From contig ML682038.1 of assembly GCA_007922195.1 (NCBI GenBank), positions 3,542,772 through 3,606,771 of the forward strand: a stretch of 64,000 nt of DNA. The letters run 5' to 3'. Both the position numbers and the translations under genes were made by a program. Positions 33,254-45,450 of this stretch are shown piece by piece. This DNA is from Podocnemis expansa (taxonomy: Eukaryota; Chordata; Testudines; Podocnemididae). Position 1 is the stretch's first letter, and every line of letters starts with the position of its first letter. The notes under the pieces were generated by a model. That model did not search any database. It was not told the DNA's origin and worked only from the letters and a program-made list of their open reading frames with translations.

Positions 33254-33535
33254 TACCGATCAGTAGGCTTTTGGTACAAGGTGGTGTTGATGTGTCTATC
33301 CCTAATTTGTACTGTAGCATCTGGAAAGTGGATCTCCTGTGTGGAGTGTTCCAGACTAAGTTTAATTGTGGAGTGGAAATTGTTGAAATCTCTGTGGAAA
33401 TCTTCAAGGGCATCCCTACCATCAGTCCAGATGATGAAGATGTCATCAATGTAGCGTAAGTAGAGGAGAGGTTCTTTGGGATGGGACTTGAGGAAACGTT
33501 CTAAGTCTTCCATAAAAATGTCACAGCAGTGAGGT
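33254..33535 (-). pseudogene. PLE reverse transcriptase fragment
   Basis: The minus-strand frame 33513-33253 encodes EPLLYLRYIDDIFIIWTDG, the RT catalytic box with YIDD, then LEHSTQEIHFPDATVQIRD and LYQKPTDR, the thumb region of Penelope RTs. Sequence upstream of about 33535 is not PLE, so the element is 5'-truncated. Confidence 0.88.
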
Positions 33536-34537
33536 TCTTCTTTATCCTTGCTTCTATCCAGATTGAAATGTGGTTACTATGAAAGTGGGCACCCTATGCT
33601 ATTTCATGTTATTTCATTCTATGGCTGAAACGGTTGAATTAAATTTACCTATAACATATTTAATGATTCTCAAGTATGTCAGCTTATTAGAATAAGATAC
33701 TTCCCACTGACCCATGCATCTGTTTGGAAAAATAAGTGCTAAGATGTAATCTCCTAGTTTAATTAACAAGTAAACTAAGTGATTTATTAAAAATAATATT
33801 TCATGCCTATTTTGCTAAAGTTTTATAAATACTTTTTTTTTTTTTTTAAAGTTGAGGAGAAAAAGGTTCTGAAAATTCTATCAAAACCCACTATACTAAA
33901 AGAATAAGAAGGTTGCTTTGTTAAGCACTCAGAAATCAGGAATCTTAAGAATTTAGGGGAGGCAGGGAAATGAGAAGGGGAAGCCCCTTTTTTGCAGGTA
34001 GAAGCAGACATCTTCTAGTGAAGGAGCTCCCCAAGGTAGTCAGTACTACTCAGTATGCACAGACGATATAGCCACATTTGCTGGAACCCTGGTGTAAAGT
34101 AGCCAACATATTTTCATCATCCCCTTTTCAGTCCTATGTTTCTATGTATATGCTGTTTTCAGGCAAAACTAAATAGAATGAGAGTTGCTTTTTAGTGCCA
34201 TCTGGTGTCCATTTAATGCACACAGCAATTTTTCCAAAACAATATATTCCACTTTTCTTGATTGAATATAAGATTATAATGCTAAATATGAAGTTTACCA
34301 GCATAATATATCATTTAGTTCATATTAGATTTTAATTATACTAACTTTGCAGCCATATTTTAACTGTGTTCTATGGTACACAAATATTCAGAATTACTGC
34401 ACACAAATTTTAGATTGTTAGGTGTACCGTGTGTGGCACTGGCCCATCTGAGAAAGCCATATGATAAAAAGCCTTTTTTTTTTTTAAATTTTAAATAGCA
34501 TCTGCCTTTGTCAGCCCCACTTCCATTCTTTCTAATA
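33536..34537. other. unassigned AT-rich sequence
   Basis: Contains a T-run near 33833-33847. No gene or identifiable repeat. Confidence 0.4.
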
Positions 34538-34914
34538 CAGAGGTGGGCGAACTACGACCCACAGGCCAGATACAGCCTCCTCGAGCCTTTCATCCGGCCC
34601 ACCAGCTGGCAGCCTGAACCATAGCTGTCACTTCCCAGTCCTGGCCGTTCCTTCTTCCTGTGGGCCCCTAGCAGCATCCTGGCTAGAGTGCTGTGGCCAC
34701 TCCATCTAGGGCTCAGCTGTATTGGAATTTTATTTTGTTTTCCCTTTATTTTGATTTCATTTCATTTATTTTATAAACAATATTTTATTACTGATTTTTA
34801 TTATTAATTTAATTCATAAGCTCTGTCCTTTTCCTACCTATGCCTCTCTGCAACTGCATATGACCCACCATAAAGGGGATGTGGCCCACAGGCCAAAAAG
34901 TTTGCCCACTTCTG
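34538..34914. mobile_element. hAT-like non-autonomous element
   Basis: The left end CAGAGGTGGGCGAACTACG and the right end AAAAAGTTTGCCCACTTCTG are inverted repeats. Inside are GCCTCCTCGAGCC and CCCAGTCCTGGCC, then an AT-rich half. The flanking 8-mers (TTCTAATA, ACCTAGTA) are only partly alike, so the copy is old. Confidence 0.65.
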
Positions 34915-35564
34915 ACCTAGTAAGTCAGCTCCTTAGGGCCAATTTCAGTGTTACATATTCTAAGCAGCCTCAAATAACTTTAAATTGGCCTATCACTAAA
35001 ATATGTCCTTCTTCACAGCTTAAATGTGGAATTTTTGCTCTCCAAATTTTAAACAGTTGAGAGACATTAAACCCAAATACAAATTTAAGGGTCATTATCA
35101 TGACCTTTAAGGGATACAAGTGGGAACTTATATCACTGGAACGAAAAAATTCCTTGTTTTTCCATGGAACAAAGAATTTACATCTAGTTCCATATCTATT
35201 AACATATAGAGATGCTATTTGATGTAGCATGTTTAATTTTGCTAGTTTTTTTTAATGTTTCCTCATAAATCTGTTACCATAATACATATCATCACTACTA
35301 CAGCTATAAACCCCAAACATGCATCAAGATGCTGTTATGCTAGGTGCTGCACAAACACAGAACAAAAGCTGTTCCTGCCCAATCCTTATTTTTAAAACTC
35401 ACTGAAACACTTCTTAAACACTTTCTTTTGAAAAATACATGCTATATACAGAATACATAATTCACTCCCAGAAGTACAAAGGGGCTTGGCTCTACTATGT
35501 TACAAGAACACAGCCATTTTAATTACGTTGAATAGTTTGCTTGTCTATGGGCTGAAATAGTAGA
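34915..35564. other. unassigned sequence
   Basis: No gene or identifiable repeat. Confidence 0.4.
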
Positions 35565-35569
35565 AAACT

Positions 35570-36110
35570 CCCCACATGCCACTCAATGTGTGCGCTTCAA
35601 CCTTTGTCAAGGGGGATGACCAGGCCCACCAACAGGAATTCTGGGACCCTGGGCAGAACAATCCTCACTCTGTTCAGGCCCTGCCGCTTCCCCCAATCCA
35701 CTCACTCGCTGTCGCATCCCTCCCTGTTCCATCAATCAGTCCTCCTACTCTCTTCCATGCTCCCCCTTCCTCAGATAGTGGCTGGCAGCTGGAGGGGCTG
35801 GGCAGGACATGAGTGGGGAAGGAGAACAGAGACATTCGTGGCAAGCAATGGCAGGAGACCTGAGCAGAAAGAAAGGATGTGGTTGCGGGGAAGCCAAGCA
35901 GGAAAAAAGGGGCAGAGTGGAGGGTGGACTCCAAGGAGAGGCCACAAGAGGAAGGGGCAGGATGAGGAGATAGCCTTCCAAGGGGAAGGTTTCATCCCAC
36001 CACCCACAGCCTGGGCTCATTTTAAATTGCTGGGCCCCCTTAAAATTGCCAGGTCACTGGGTAAGCGCCCCCTTTAATCCCCCACACCCCATCGGCAGGC
36101 CCGGTGTGTA
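35570..36110. repeat. GC-rich interspersed repeat, possibly hAT-derived
   Basis: Purine-rich and GC-rich compared with its surroundings, with the phrases CCAGGCCCACCAACAGG near the left edge and CATCGGCAGGCCCGG near the right edge, which are weakly inverted. The open frames here on both strands reflect composition. A related stretch starts near 50040 (GGAATTCTGGGACCCTGGG here, AGAATTCTGGGGCCCTGGG there). Confidence 0.35.
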
Positions 36111-36355
36111 CTAGTAAATTAGTTAATTCTAACTTTTGTATCTTAAGTATGCGACCAATTGGTGAGACTTCATGAGACACAACACATCTCTCAGCTCCTG
36201 TTATGATTATATGTACACTAACTTACAAAAGCTAATGCACTTTATGCTTATTTAACACCAAATTATCTATCTAACAAAAATCACTTTTTCTAGAAGGTGT
36301 AAGTTTGGACGTCAATGTAATACAATTTTATTATTTCTTGAGAATAGACATTTAC

Positions 36356-36394
36356 CTTTTTCTTTTTCTTCCTGTTCAGTTTCTTTGTTTTTTT
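36356..36394 (-). CDS. micro-exon 8 of the host gene (39 nt), Lys/Glu-rich
   Basis: The minus strand reads acceptor TCTTCCAG, then 39 nt, then donor GTAAATG. In phase 1 it encodes (E/K)KNKETEQEEKEK plus the first base of the next codon. It is the most downstream exon I can see, about 17.8 kb from exon 7, and the first with a clear excess of Lys. In ASPH the acidic cassette region passes into a Lys-rich region, which this would suit. No further exon downstream was found, so the gene either continues beyond the left edge of the window or has exons too diverged to spot. Confidence 0.55.
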
Positions 36395-36769
36395 CTGGAA
36401 GATAAAAATAAAATAGCATAAGCATTTTAGGGAAGAATATTATGAACAAACTACTGGTAAATCAATACCTTCAGACAAGAGACAGTTACATTATTATTAT
36501 TATTATTTTCCGCAGAGCTTCAGGACAGCATATTTTCACTTGTCATGTGCACCAAAAATGCTTGGGTACTGTATAGTTTAATTATAGCTTATAGGGATAA
36601 TGCTATATGGGATGTTTTAGAACCAATAGCACTCTTTTCAAGATAAGATTAAAAATCCCCAATCTCCCCTTCATGTACATGAATGTCTTCCACATAAAAT
36701 TTTATATGCAATTCTTCTAGGTTCTTCAGCCTCCAAATATTTGATTAAGTTCGTACCTAAAGGTTCTGG

Positions 36770-38925
36770 TTTTCTTCTGGAAAGATCCCAGAGACCTGGA
36801 AAAGGGCAAATTTAGTGCCCATCCATAAATAGGGAAATGAGGACAATCTGGGGAGTTATGGACCAGTCAGCTTAATTTCTGTACCAAGAAAGATAATGAA
36901 GCAAATAATTAAGGAATCAGTTTGGACACATCTAGAAGAGAAACGTAGTGTTAACTGATAGTCAGCATGGATTTGTCAAGAACATATTGTGTCAAACCAA
37001 CCTCAGCTTTCTATGACAGGATTACAGGTCTTGTGGATAGAAAGGAAGTAGCAGATGCAGTATGTTTAGACTTTAGTAAGGCTTTTGATACAGTCTTGTA
37101 TCACCTGCTCATTAACAAACTCAGGAAGTACAATCTAGATGGAACTACTACAAAATGGGTGCATAACTGGTTGGCTAAGCACTCCCAGAGAGTAGTTATT
37201 AATGGTTCACATTCATACTGAAAGGACATAAAAAGTGGGGTACCATAGGGATCAGTTCAGGGTCCAGTTCTGTTTGATATTTTCATCAATGATTTAAATG
37301 ATGGCATAGGGAGTACACTTATAAAGTTTGCTGAAGACATCAAGCTGGGAGGGGTTACAAATGCTTAGGAGAATAGGATCACAATTCAAAATGACTTGGA
37401 CAAACTGGTGTAATGGTGTGAGGAAAACAGGATGAAATTCAGTAGGGCAAAATGCAGAGCAGTCCACTTAGGAAGGAACAATCAACTGCACACATACAAA
37501 ATGGGGAATAACTGCCTATGAAGGAGTACTGGGGGAAAAAAAGATCTGCATATCATAGCAGACCACAAGATAAATGAGTCAACAGTGTAACAATGGCCAA
37601 AAAAAAAAAAAAAAAAGGCAGCACATGCCATTCTGGAATGTATTACTTAGAGCATTTTAAGGCAGACATAAGAATAAATTCTTTTGCTCTACTCCGTGCT
37701 GATTAGGCCTCAACTAGAGGATTGCGTCCAGTTCTGGGCGCCTCATTTCAGGAAAGATATGGACAAATTTTGCAAAGTCCAGAGAACAGTAACAAAAATG
37801 ATTAAAGATCTGAAATAGTTGACTTTCAAGGGAAGATTAAAAGAACTGGACTTGTTTAGTTGGGAAAAGAATATAACAGTTTCCAAGCACCTAAGAGGTC
37901 AGGGGTCAGCAAACCCAAGCACATACGCCGAACATGGCACATGAGCTGATCCTGAGCGGCGCGCAGCGCAACTCAGACTTCCCTGCTGGCCCTGCCCCCA
38001 ACCATGGCCTGGAGGTTGGGGCCACAAGAGCCACGTGTAGCAGCCCCAGCTCCCACTGGCTGCATTTCCTTCCCCATTCCCCCACTCAAGTGGAGGCTCC
38101 AGTCCCTGACTCCACAGCAAGGTAAGTGTTGGGGGGGGGGGGAGCCTCAGGTCCACAGTTGGGCAGGGGTGGAGGTGACTGGCAGTGTGGCTTGGCCCAC
38201 CTCAGTGGCTCAGGGGCTAGCACAGCTCCAGGGTGGCTTGGTTCAGCCTCTGGCCTAGGGCTCGACTGGCACCACTGCCTGAGGTTCTGCCCCGCCCAGC
38301 ATTCAGCTGGCAAAACAGCCTCGCTAGTGGTGTGGCTCATCCCTTGGAGGGAGGAAAGCAGGGCCCAGGATCAATCAGCCCCATGCTGGAGAGGTGCGGG
38401 GCAGCTCAGTATGCTTCACCCTGAGGGACCTCAGCCATGCCCCACACGTACACCCCAGAACCTAAGGCCGCGGCCGGGAACTTGAGACGACCTGACCCCA
38501 GGGACCCTAGCCTCACTTCCTCCCAACTGAGAGTCCCTGGCTCTACCTCCATTTGGCCCTGCCTCTGGCACCTGCTGAGCATGCAGTGGGTAGGGCTGGC
38601 ATGGGGCCCGGCAAAGGTTGCCAAACCCTGTAATAAGTTGTTAGAAGGAGGAAGGAAAAAAAAATTCTCCTTAACCCTTGTTGATAGAACAAAAAACACT
38701 AGGTTTAAGGTTTAGGGTGGGCATCAGGAAACAATTCCTAACTGTCAGGGAGATTAACCACTGGAATAAAATTGCCTAGATTGGGGAATCTCCATCACTG
38801 GACATTTTTAAGAGCAGTTTAGACAAACACCCATCAGGGATGGTTTAAGATGGTACTTGGCCTTGCAGCTGACTGTACTTGATGACCTCTCATGGTCCCT
38901 TCCAGTTCTATGATTTTAGCTAGTC
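36770..38925 (+). mobile_element. CR1 LINE fragment, interrupted by a hAT
   Basis: Plus-strand CR1 ORF2 in pieces: sequence for WKRANLVPIHK-type RT entry near 36790, the open part 36967-37221 with DFSKAFDTV (the first catalytic Asp), then the FAEDIK-type box near 37330, then the C-terminal part. A GC-rich 731-bp hAT splits it at 37899/38631, and CR1 resumes with AGTTGTTAGAAGGAGGAAG. The 3' end reaches about 38925 (GGTCCCTTCCAGTTCTATG). A run of A at 37600-37616 and many stops mark decay. Confidence 0.85.
37900..38630. mobile_element. hAT-like insertion inside the CR1
   Basis: The ends are CAGGGGTCAGCAAACC and GGTTGCCAAACCCTG, inverted. The flanks TAAGAGGT and TAATAAGT share 6 of 8 bases. The interior is GC-rich, so several long open frames appear on both strands. 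None has a domain, and all are rejected as genes. Confidence 0.75.
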
Positions 38926-40869
38926 ACTTAAGCTTGGCAATAGAAGTAAAATGGTCAAATTTTTCAAACTAGCAGTAATATTCTCTCATTTCTTTTCAGT
39001 CAAACTTAGGATCTTTGATAACAAAGATTTGAAAAATGGAACTTAAGTTGCTGAGTCATTTGGATGGCTTTCATTTTTTTTGCCTATGAGACATATATTC
39101 ATATATAAAAGTTTACTTGCTTAGTATTTGAGAGAGTTTTATGTTTAAAAATGAAACACTTCCTGAGAAAATAGCCTGGCCTGAAAGTATGTATCAATGC
39201 AATCTACTGACATCTCTACATTTATAATTTTCACAGACTTTCATAAAACACTTTTACCCTGTGAATGCATAAGTATTTAGGTCTATAAACAATTAAGGGA
39301 TACAGCCAGTTCACTCATGCTTTATAGTCCTTTATTACCAACTACCATCATCAAATTTTATGAGGGTCCTCGATGTGTATGTAATCTGAATCAACCTTTG
39401 TAGAGAATGAAGGGTATATGAAGGCTTTTACCTACATGGAGTATCTTAAGTACTCTGCCTCTCCTCATTCACCTCATGTCTCTCCAGACTTTCCTCCCCC
39501 TTACGTACCTCCCTCAGTGCCCTGTACCTACTTTCATTCCCTCTCTTATCTGTTCCCAATATGTACACCCTTCCCATCCTCCCTCCTCCATGTCCTACCA
39601 GCGTTTTGACTGTCACTGTGTATGTCTTCTCCTACCTCTTTCCATATTCAAAGATTATTCCTTCACACCCTACCACAAGCTCCCCACTTCTCTAACCTTA
39701 GTCCATGGACATGGACCTGGACCTGCACCATAAGTCTTTCCAGACGCCTGCCCTGTCATGGTTTCTTCTGGTCTTCTACTTGCAATTTCTAGCTCAGCCT
39801 AATAGGTGGTATTGGAAGATCAATTTAATTTTACGAACATTTCTCTCATTTAACCTACACAGTAATTCTGCCCAAAGATAATTCTCCTCAGCAAAGACTA
39901 CAAACACAAAACAAATCAGGAATTTTTAGATCAAGACATGTTGGAGATCTGATAAAGTAAAAACATGTTAAGTCAACAACAGCTACATTTCTAATGCATT
40001 AAATCTTTAAAACTTCGTCTGATTTTTATCAGAATTCCCAGAAACTCTCTCCTAGAATGATCTGCAGCATGTAGAAATCACAGAAAGATTCTTCTTTTTC
40101 TGGGGAAAAAAGAGATCTGTGCACGTGTCCAATTCAAGCTTAGAAGGTGGAACTATCTTGACATTTTACTATGGAGTGACTACTGCTACTTCAGTATGCT
40201 TAGACTGCTGAATTCTTTGGATTTCCTTTACATTACAGAGTGCAAGACAATATTATTAGTTGAGATATGAAGCAGTAAATTAAGTAAACAAGGTGGATGG
40301 ATGCAATTATTTGCCTCATTATAAGAATCTTCAAGCTACATGTTGTTATACTAATTAGAAATGGGAAAAGATTCACAGGTCCAAATATTCAAAAGCTACA
40401 GGTCCATTGGATATGGAATGCATTCACTATGACTGCATATGCACACATGTAGTTGTCACCTGTTTGCACAAACAATTACCTTACTTACACATGCAACTGT
40501 AATAATAGATAAAAATAATATATATATTATTCTTCTAAGTCCCTGTTTCTGTGTTTCCATAGAAAGGTATTTTAAAAACAGACATACATCCCAGTCTCTA
40601 GCTGACAGAGACAAAATGATATATCTGAGTTTTTAATTTCTATGGTAGAGTGAAATTTACAGTCACCTCAACCCCACTCACACAGTACACTACACGACTA
40701 TGTACTAAATCATGAATTATTTAAACTTCACATTCATCTCTATTCTTTCCACCATAAGCATCTTCTATTACACACGTCACACACTCCTGTAACCACTTGT
40801 CCCTTTCCCATCTCCCCTTACCATTCTCAACTTATTTTTTCTACAGGTTCTCTCTTTTCTCAAGCAAGG
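38926..40869. other. unassigned intronic-type sequence
   Basis: AT-rich with a pyrimidine-rich stretch at 39440-39760. No gene or named repeat. Confidence 0.4.
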
Positions 40870-41190
40870 TATGGACTCACCCAATTTTCCCTCTACACTT
40901 TATTTCTAAATTCACTTAATTTGCCATCCATAAAAGCTGCCTCAAATTCTTTGGCTTTATCCTCAATTCTCTTCAGTGTGACTTCTGCCCTCTCACCTGT
41001 GACTGGCTCAGTCTCCAATGATCTTTTCTTAGGCAGTTCTTAGGGACTCTCCTCCATCTACATTCTCCTTGATTTCTTTGCTGCTTTTGACACTGATTGT
41101 ACCTTTGTTTAATTTAGTCATTTTTTACCTTTTGATTCTACACCTACTTCACTGTGTTCCCATCTGCATTTTATTTAATGAGCACTACTC
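40870..41190 (+). mobile_element. possible L2-clade LINE fossil
   Basis: The stretch TCTCCTCCATCTACATTCTCC followed by TTGATTTCTTTGCTGCTTTTGACACTGA reads as a decayed LDLSAAFDT-type RT motif, as found in L2-like LINEs. It is too diverged to be sure. Confidence 0.35.
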
Positions 41191-41269
41191 CCTCACTACA
41201 GTTATATCTAGGGGATCTGATCTGTTTTAACTACCATTGTAATACTGATGACTAACAAATCTGATTTTG

Positions 41270-41375
41270 CTCCCTGCTGAAGAAGAGTTCCATGGCTCCA
41301 GAAAGCTTCTCTCTTTCATAAACAAGAGTTGAACCAATAAAATATCATATCCAGCACTCCTTTCCCATTTCTCAC
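41270..41375 (+). repeat. interspersed repeat fragment
   Basis: Contains CTGAAGAAGAGTTCCATGG, AGAAAGCTTCTCTCTTTCAT and ACCAATAAAATATCATATCC, a common amniote repeat. A neighbouring segment of the same consensus occurs at 58270-58330. Confidence 0.35.
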
Positions 41376-41809
41376 CCTTACACAAAGCACCCTCCATCCT
41401 CATCATCCTAGTTTAGAACGAGTGTCATCACTAACACAAGTCCATTGTTCAAAAGTGAACATGTCTGAAGCATTAAGACAGTACAGTTTCTGCCATGATT
41501 TTAACACAAAATGCCAAGTTAAAATTGCTTTAAACTGACTGTGCTAACTACAGCAGCCAGTAAGTAGCTGTGCAAATGTAATGCAAAGTGCTTCCCTGTG
41601 TGGGGCAAGGAGGGGTCGTTCCATGAAGGAAAAAAAACTTTTTCAGGGAGCGTAAAAATATTTTCAAAATTGAAATTATACATATTAGAAAAGTGACCCT
41701 TTTCATGTTTAAAATATATACAACATATTCAAGATATATATTAAATATACAACCATATGTAATTAACATATACGGTGCCTATATATCAAATCTAATTTAC
41801 CTTTTTAAA

Positions 41810-42560
41810 ACATGACTATAAAAAGAACCATACTGGGTCACACAAATGGCCCATCTCATAACAGTAGTCATTGCCAGGTGCTTCAGAGGGAATGAACAGA
41901 ATAAGTAATCATCAAGTGATCCAAACTTTGTTGCTCATTCCTAGCTTTGGGCAAACAGAAGCTAGGGACACTTCAGACCATGGTTTTCTCTCTCGTCCTA
42001 TCTTGGCTAATAGCCACAGATGGACCTATCCCTTCATGAATTTATCTAGTTCTTTTTTGAACCCTCTTACAACCCTGGCTTTAATATCCTCTTGCAAAGA
42101 CCTCCACCAGCTTGTACATTTAAACCTGTACCCTATTAATTTCATTTGATGACCCTTAGTGTTGGGGCATCAGTAGCAAATAATACTTCCTTCTTTACTT
42201 TCTTCACAGCAGTCATTTTGTAGACATCTATTATATCCCCCCTTTAGACATCTCTTCCAAGATGAAAAGTCCTGGTCTTATTAATCGGCCCTCATACAGA
42301 AGCTGTTCCATATCCCTAATCATTTTTGTTGTCCCTTTCTAATTACAATACATCTTTCCTGAGATGGGGTGCCCAGCTCTGCACAAAGTAGTTAATATGT
42401 GCGTGTATCATGAATCTATAAAAGTGAAATATGATGCTTAATTTTATTATCTACTCCTTTCCTAATGATTCCCAACATTTTAGCTTTTCGACTAGCGCTT
42501 CATATTGAGTGGATCTTTTCTGAGAATGTTCCCAAGAACTCCAACATCTCTTTCTGGAGC
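41810..42560 (-). mobile_element. old CR1/L3-type LINE 3' fragment
   Basis: The left edge has CCATACTGGGTCACACAAATGG, the complement of a CR1-type 3' end, then CCAGGTGCTTCAGAGGGAATG. Further right are TATTATATCCCCCCTTTAGACATCTC and AGTCCTGGTCTTATTAATC, which correspond to the C-terminal coding part in decayed form. Confidence 0.65.
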
Positions 42561-44576
42561 AGTGACAGTTAATTTAGATCCCATCATTTTATATGTATAC
42601 TCAGGATTGTGTTTTCTAATATGCATTAACTCTGAATTATATGTTTGTGGTTACTTAGTTTTATTTTATATTTATAATATTTTACAAGTATCTAAATTAC
42701 ATCAGGCTTATATAATCAAATTTTACAAAATATATGTTGCTGTAAATATGAATCGTATCTGCAGTATATTCCAGAATTTCCAATTTACAGTAATTTATAT
42801 CATAACCACTGGCCCATTGTCTGTTAGTGAAAATGTGCAGAGCACTTGAAATGGTAACATTTTCAACATTAACATATTTCAGTTATTAAACAGTGACCTA
42901 TTCCACGACATTTATGTATCATTTTGCCAAACACTGGTGTGTTTCCTTAACCTCACTGAAAAACAAGAACCAGGTGCAAGAAATCAGATTCTGAGAGCAT
43001 AGAAGTGAAGGCATGGGAAAATACAAGTGCATCCTGGACTAAAGACATCAGCCAATCACATAACTGGTTCCAGAATTGGGGAGGCATGCTTCAAAAGCAA
43101 AGTTAACATGCAGCAACATTCTAGTAGCAAACGCCCCTGATTGCACTGCTATTGCCTTCTCTTCCATTCCCTCAAACCAAAAGCAGAATATATCATGATA
43201 GACTTTTGTCCTCCTTATTTAGTATATTTTATCATATATAATTAGTAGATAAATAGGTTCTGAAACCTCTTTAACAACATAGATGCTCTATTTCTGCACT
43301 TAAGTGCACAATAAGGACACCGATCAAGGCAAAGATAGTCTTCTGTGTTTTATTGCAGATAACATCAAAACAAGAAACATACTTTTTTAGATCCTCTTAC
43401 CCATTCCCTGGTTGGCACACTTTTGTAAACAAGAAGCTCATAAAAATCACACAATCACAAAATGTTTAAAATTTGATCACAGCATAACGCACCCTCATAG
43501 TCCCAGAATTCTATAAACAGACTGTCACATTACACAAAAATGCAGTAAAGTTTATGTTCTCCCTTCCACAAGTCTTTAAATTTTACTTCCAAGTTCTTTA
43601 TAAAATATGGCTTTGTAAAACATATTGCTTTGCAATTCACAATCAATGAGAAGTTCATGCCTAGAAAAGTATCATACTCTGTCTGCTTCAGCCCATATCA
43701 CAGTTTGAAAAGGTTATTGCTATTCCGTCAAGTGTAACAAAAAAAAAAAACCACCCACCACTTAGGAGCATATTTTACACTTGCTCTGTTCATGGAACTC
43801 AAAGTAAACTGGAGTTCCACACAAGAAAAAAGCATAAATGTCCTTTTCCTACAAGTGTGCAAGGAAAAACCACCTCAACATAGTGTTAAAGAAACTAAAG
43901 AACCTCACTGTTAACTAAAACATAACCTCCATTAGGTTATTTTAAGGATGCTCTATTTTAAAATAAAGTGTACTTTATTTTCTCTAGTTCCCATTTTAGA
44001 CTTTGCAATATTTTAATCACAGCAACTATTCCTGAGCCAAAAAGAAACACAAAAAAGCCCAAGAATGAAAATGTCCCTACAGTTGTGAAACAGCAGTAAG
44101 CAACAGGCAGATAACCCCTCAGCTTTATTAGAATTCTCATTTTCTCAAAATCTAAATTAAAGGAATCTGAATAGTTCAAATTGTTTTTATATTTAAAGTA
44201 TTCTTAATTTTTTAAACCTTATTTTTAGGTAAATCATATCTGGCTGAGTTTGCTTTTAAATTTACAAGATAAACATTTATGCAAGTCTGTTTTGTTTCCC
44301 CTCCCCTTCAGATGGTGAAACTGAACATCACCCTGCATAAATTTCAGCTATGATACTACTCAGTCCTCTCGGCAATATAAAACATGCCAACTGAGCCCAA
44401 ACTGATTCCAATTACATAGGTATGGGCCAATATAGATGCTGCCTCTATGCCACACAGTTTTGAAGTCTTCAGGTTTCTTAGCTTTAAAATCAAATGAGCA
44501 CAGAATAAGGAGTTTGAATTTCCACATAAAGGATTACAGAAAGTCAGGTGATAATTTGTCTATATACTTAATTGAC
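42561..44576. other. unassigned intronic-type sequence
   Basis: About 2 kb without a supported gene; a poly-A of about 12 lies near 43740. Confidence 0.4.
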
Positions 44577-44708
44577 ATGGTAGCCATGTTGGTCTAGTTC
44601 AGCAAAACAAACAAGGAGTCTAGTGGCACTTTTAAAAACTAACCAATTTATTCGATCAACAAATAAATTTGTTAGTCTAACAGTGCCATCAGACTCCTTA
44701 TTTGTTGT
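44577..44708. mobile_element. palindromic pair of PLE tails
   Basis: The left arm runs from GGTAGCCATGTTGGTCTAG through CAAACAAGGAGTCTAGTGGCA to ACTAACCAATTTATT. After a short spacer the right arm gives TAAATTTGTTAGTCTAACAG, GTGCCATCAGACTCCTTATT and TGTTG. The two tails face each other head to head. Confidence 0.8.
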
Positions 44709-45414
44709 ATATGAATTCAACACGTATGTTCATTAAATGATAAAATTATTTTAAATGATGTGAAGCTCACATAGTGTAACTGTTGACATAAAATCAGTGC
44801 AGACACATCGAAACTTCACAGCTCACTCTCATTAGTGTTTCCAATAAAAATGCAGTTAGCTCCTATGCTACACTAGTAGTAACATTTCAAATTCATGATC
44901 ACATTTTTTCCATTCCAATAGTTCCAATTTTACTGTATGTACCCACAACAAATATATATTAAAATCTGAAAAATAATCAATTAAAACATCATCATAAATA
45001 GAATATTAGCCAATTCCTTGAATAGTACATCTAAAATGAATGTCAAACACACAGTTGTCACAAAGAGGGAAGAAAGAGAAATAAAACTAATGAATGTACT
45101 AAGCTTGACAAAAGAAGTTAGACAGGAATGTAAATTTAAACATCTAAATGTTTAAAAAAGTGTAATAAAATGACAGTTGGCTATGACCCATTTGTAATAT
45201 CTTAGTGTTCATTTCCCAAGATCCTGAACTGCTCAGTAATTACATCGTGAGATCTATTACAACCATCTGCTCCCCCTTGTGTAGCGTATGGTTAGGGCTG
45301 GTCCTTCTGTTGTAGAAACAGTCTTTTTGAAGCTTTAAGTATCTGAAAAAATAAGGGGAAATCTAAATTAAAGGACCAACCAGAACACAATTTTAAAAAA
45401 ATCAACTCTACATG

Positions 45415-45416
<2 letters not shown>

Positions 45417-45447
<31 letters not shown>
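45417..45447. repeat. poly-A tract (31)
   Basis: An uninterrupted A run in intron sequence. No retroposed gene was recognised next to it. Confidence 0.95.

Positions 45448-45450
<3 letters not shown>

Larger units (their letters stand above)
21697..33535 (-). mobile_element. 5'-truncated Penelope-like element, split by three later insertions
   Basis: PLE sequence is found in three blocks on the minus strand: 33535-33132 (reverse transcriptase), 27346-26699 (linker and GIY-YIG endonuclease) and 22075-21697 (C-terminus and 3' untranslated tail). Removing the DIRS element (27347-33131), the LTR element (22076-26698) and the CR1 scrap (33179-33253) restores continuity at each joint. The remaining PLE is about 1.35 kb, so the 5' half is missing. 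All four elements lie in the same orientation apart from the scrap, whose direction I did not establish separately. Confidence 0.85.

Noticed and set aside
37899..38715. Cluster of 60-119 codon open frames on both strands
   Set aside because: They fall inside the GC-rich hAT insert in CR1. No domain, start context or splice structure supports a gene.
45300..45350. Possible exon after a TTTTTTCAG acceptor near 45344 on the minus strand
   Set aside because: No donor at a sensible distance and a stop in the phase-1 frame.
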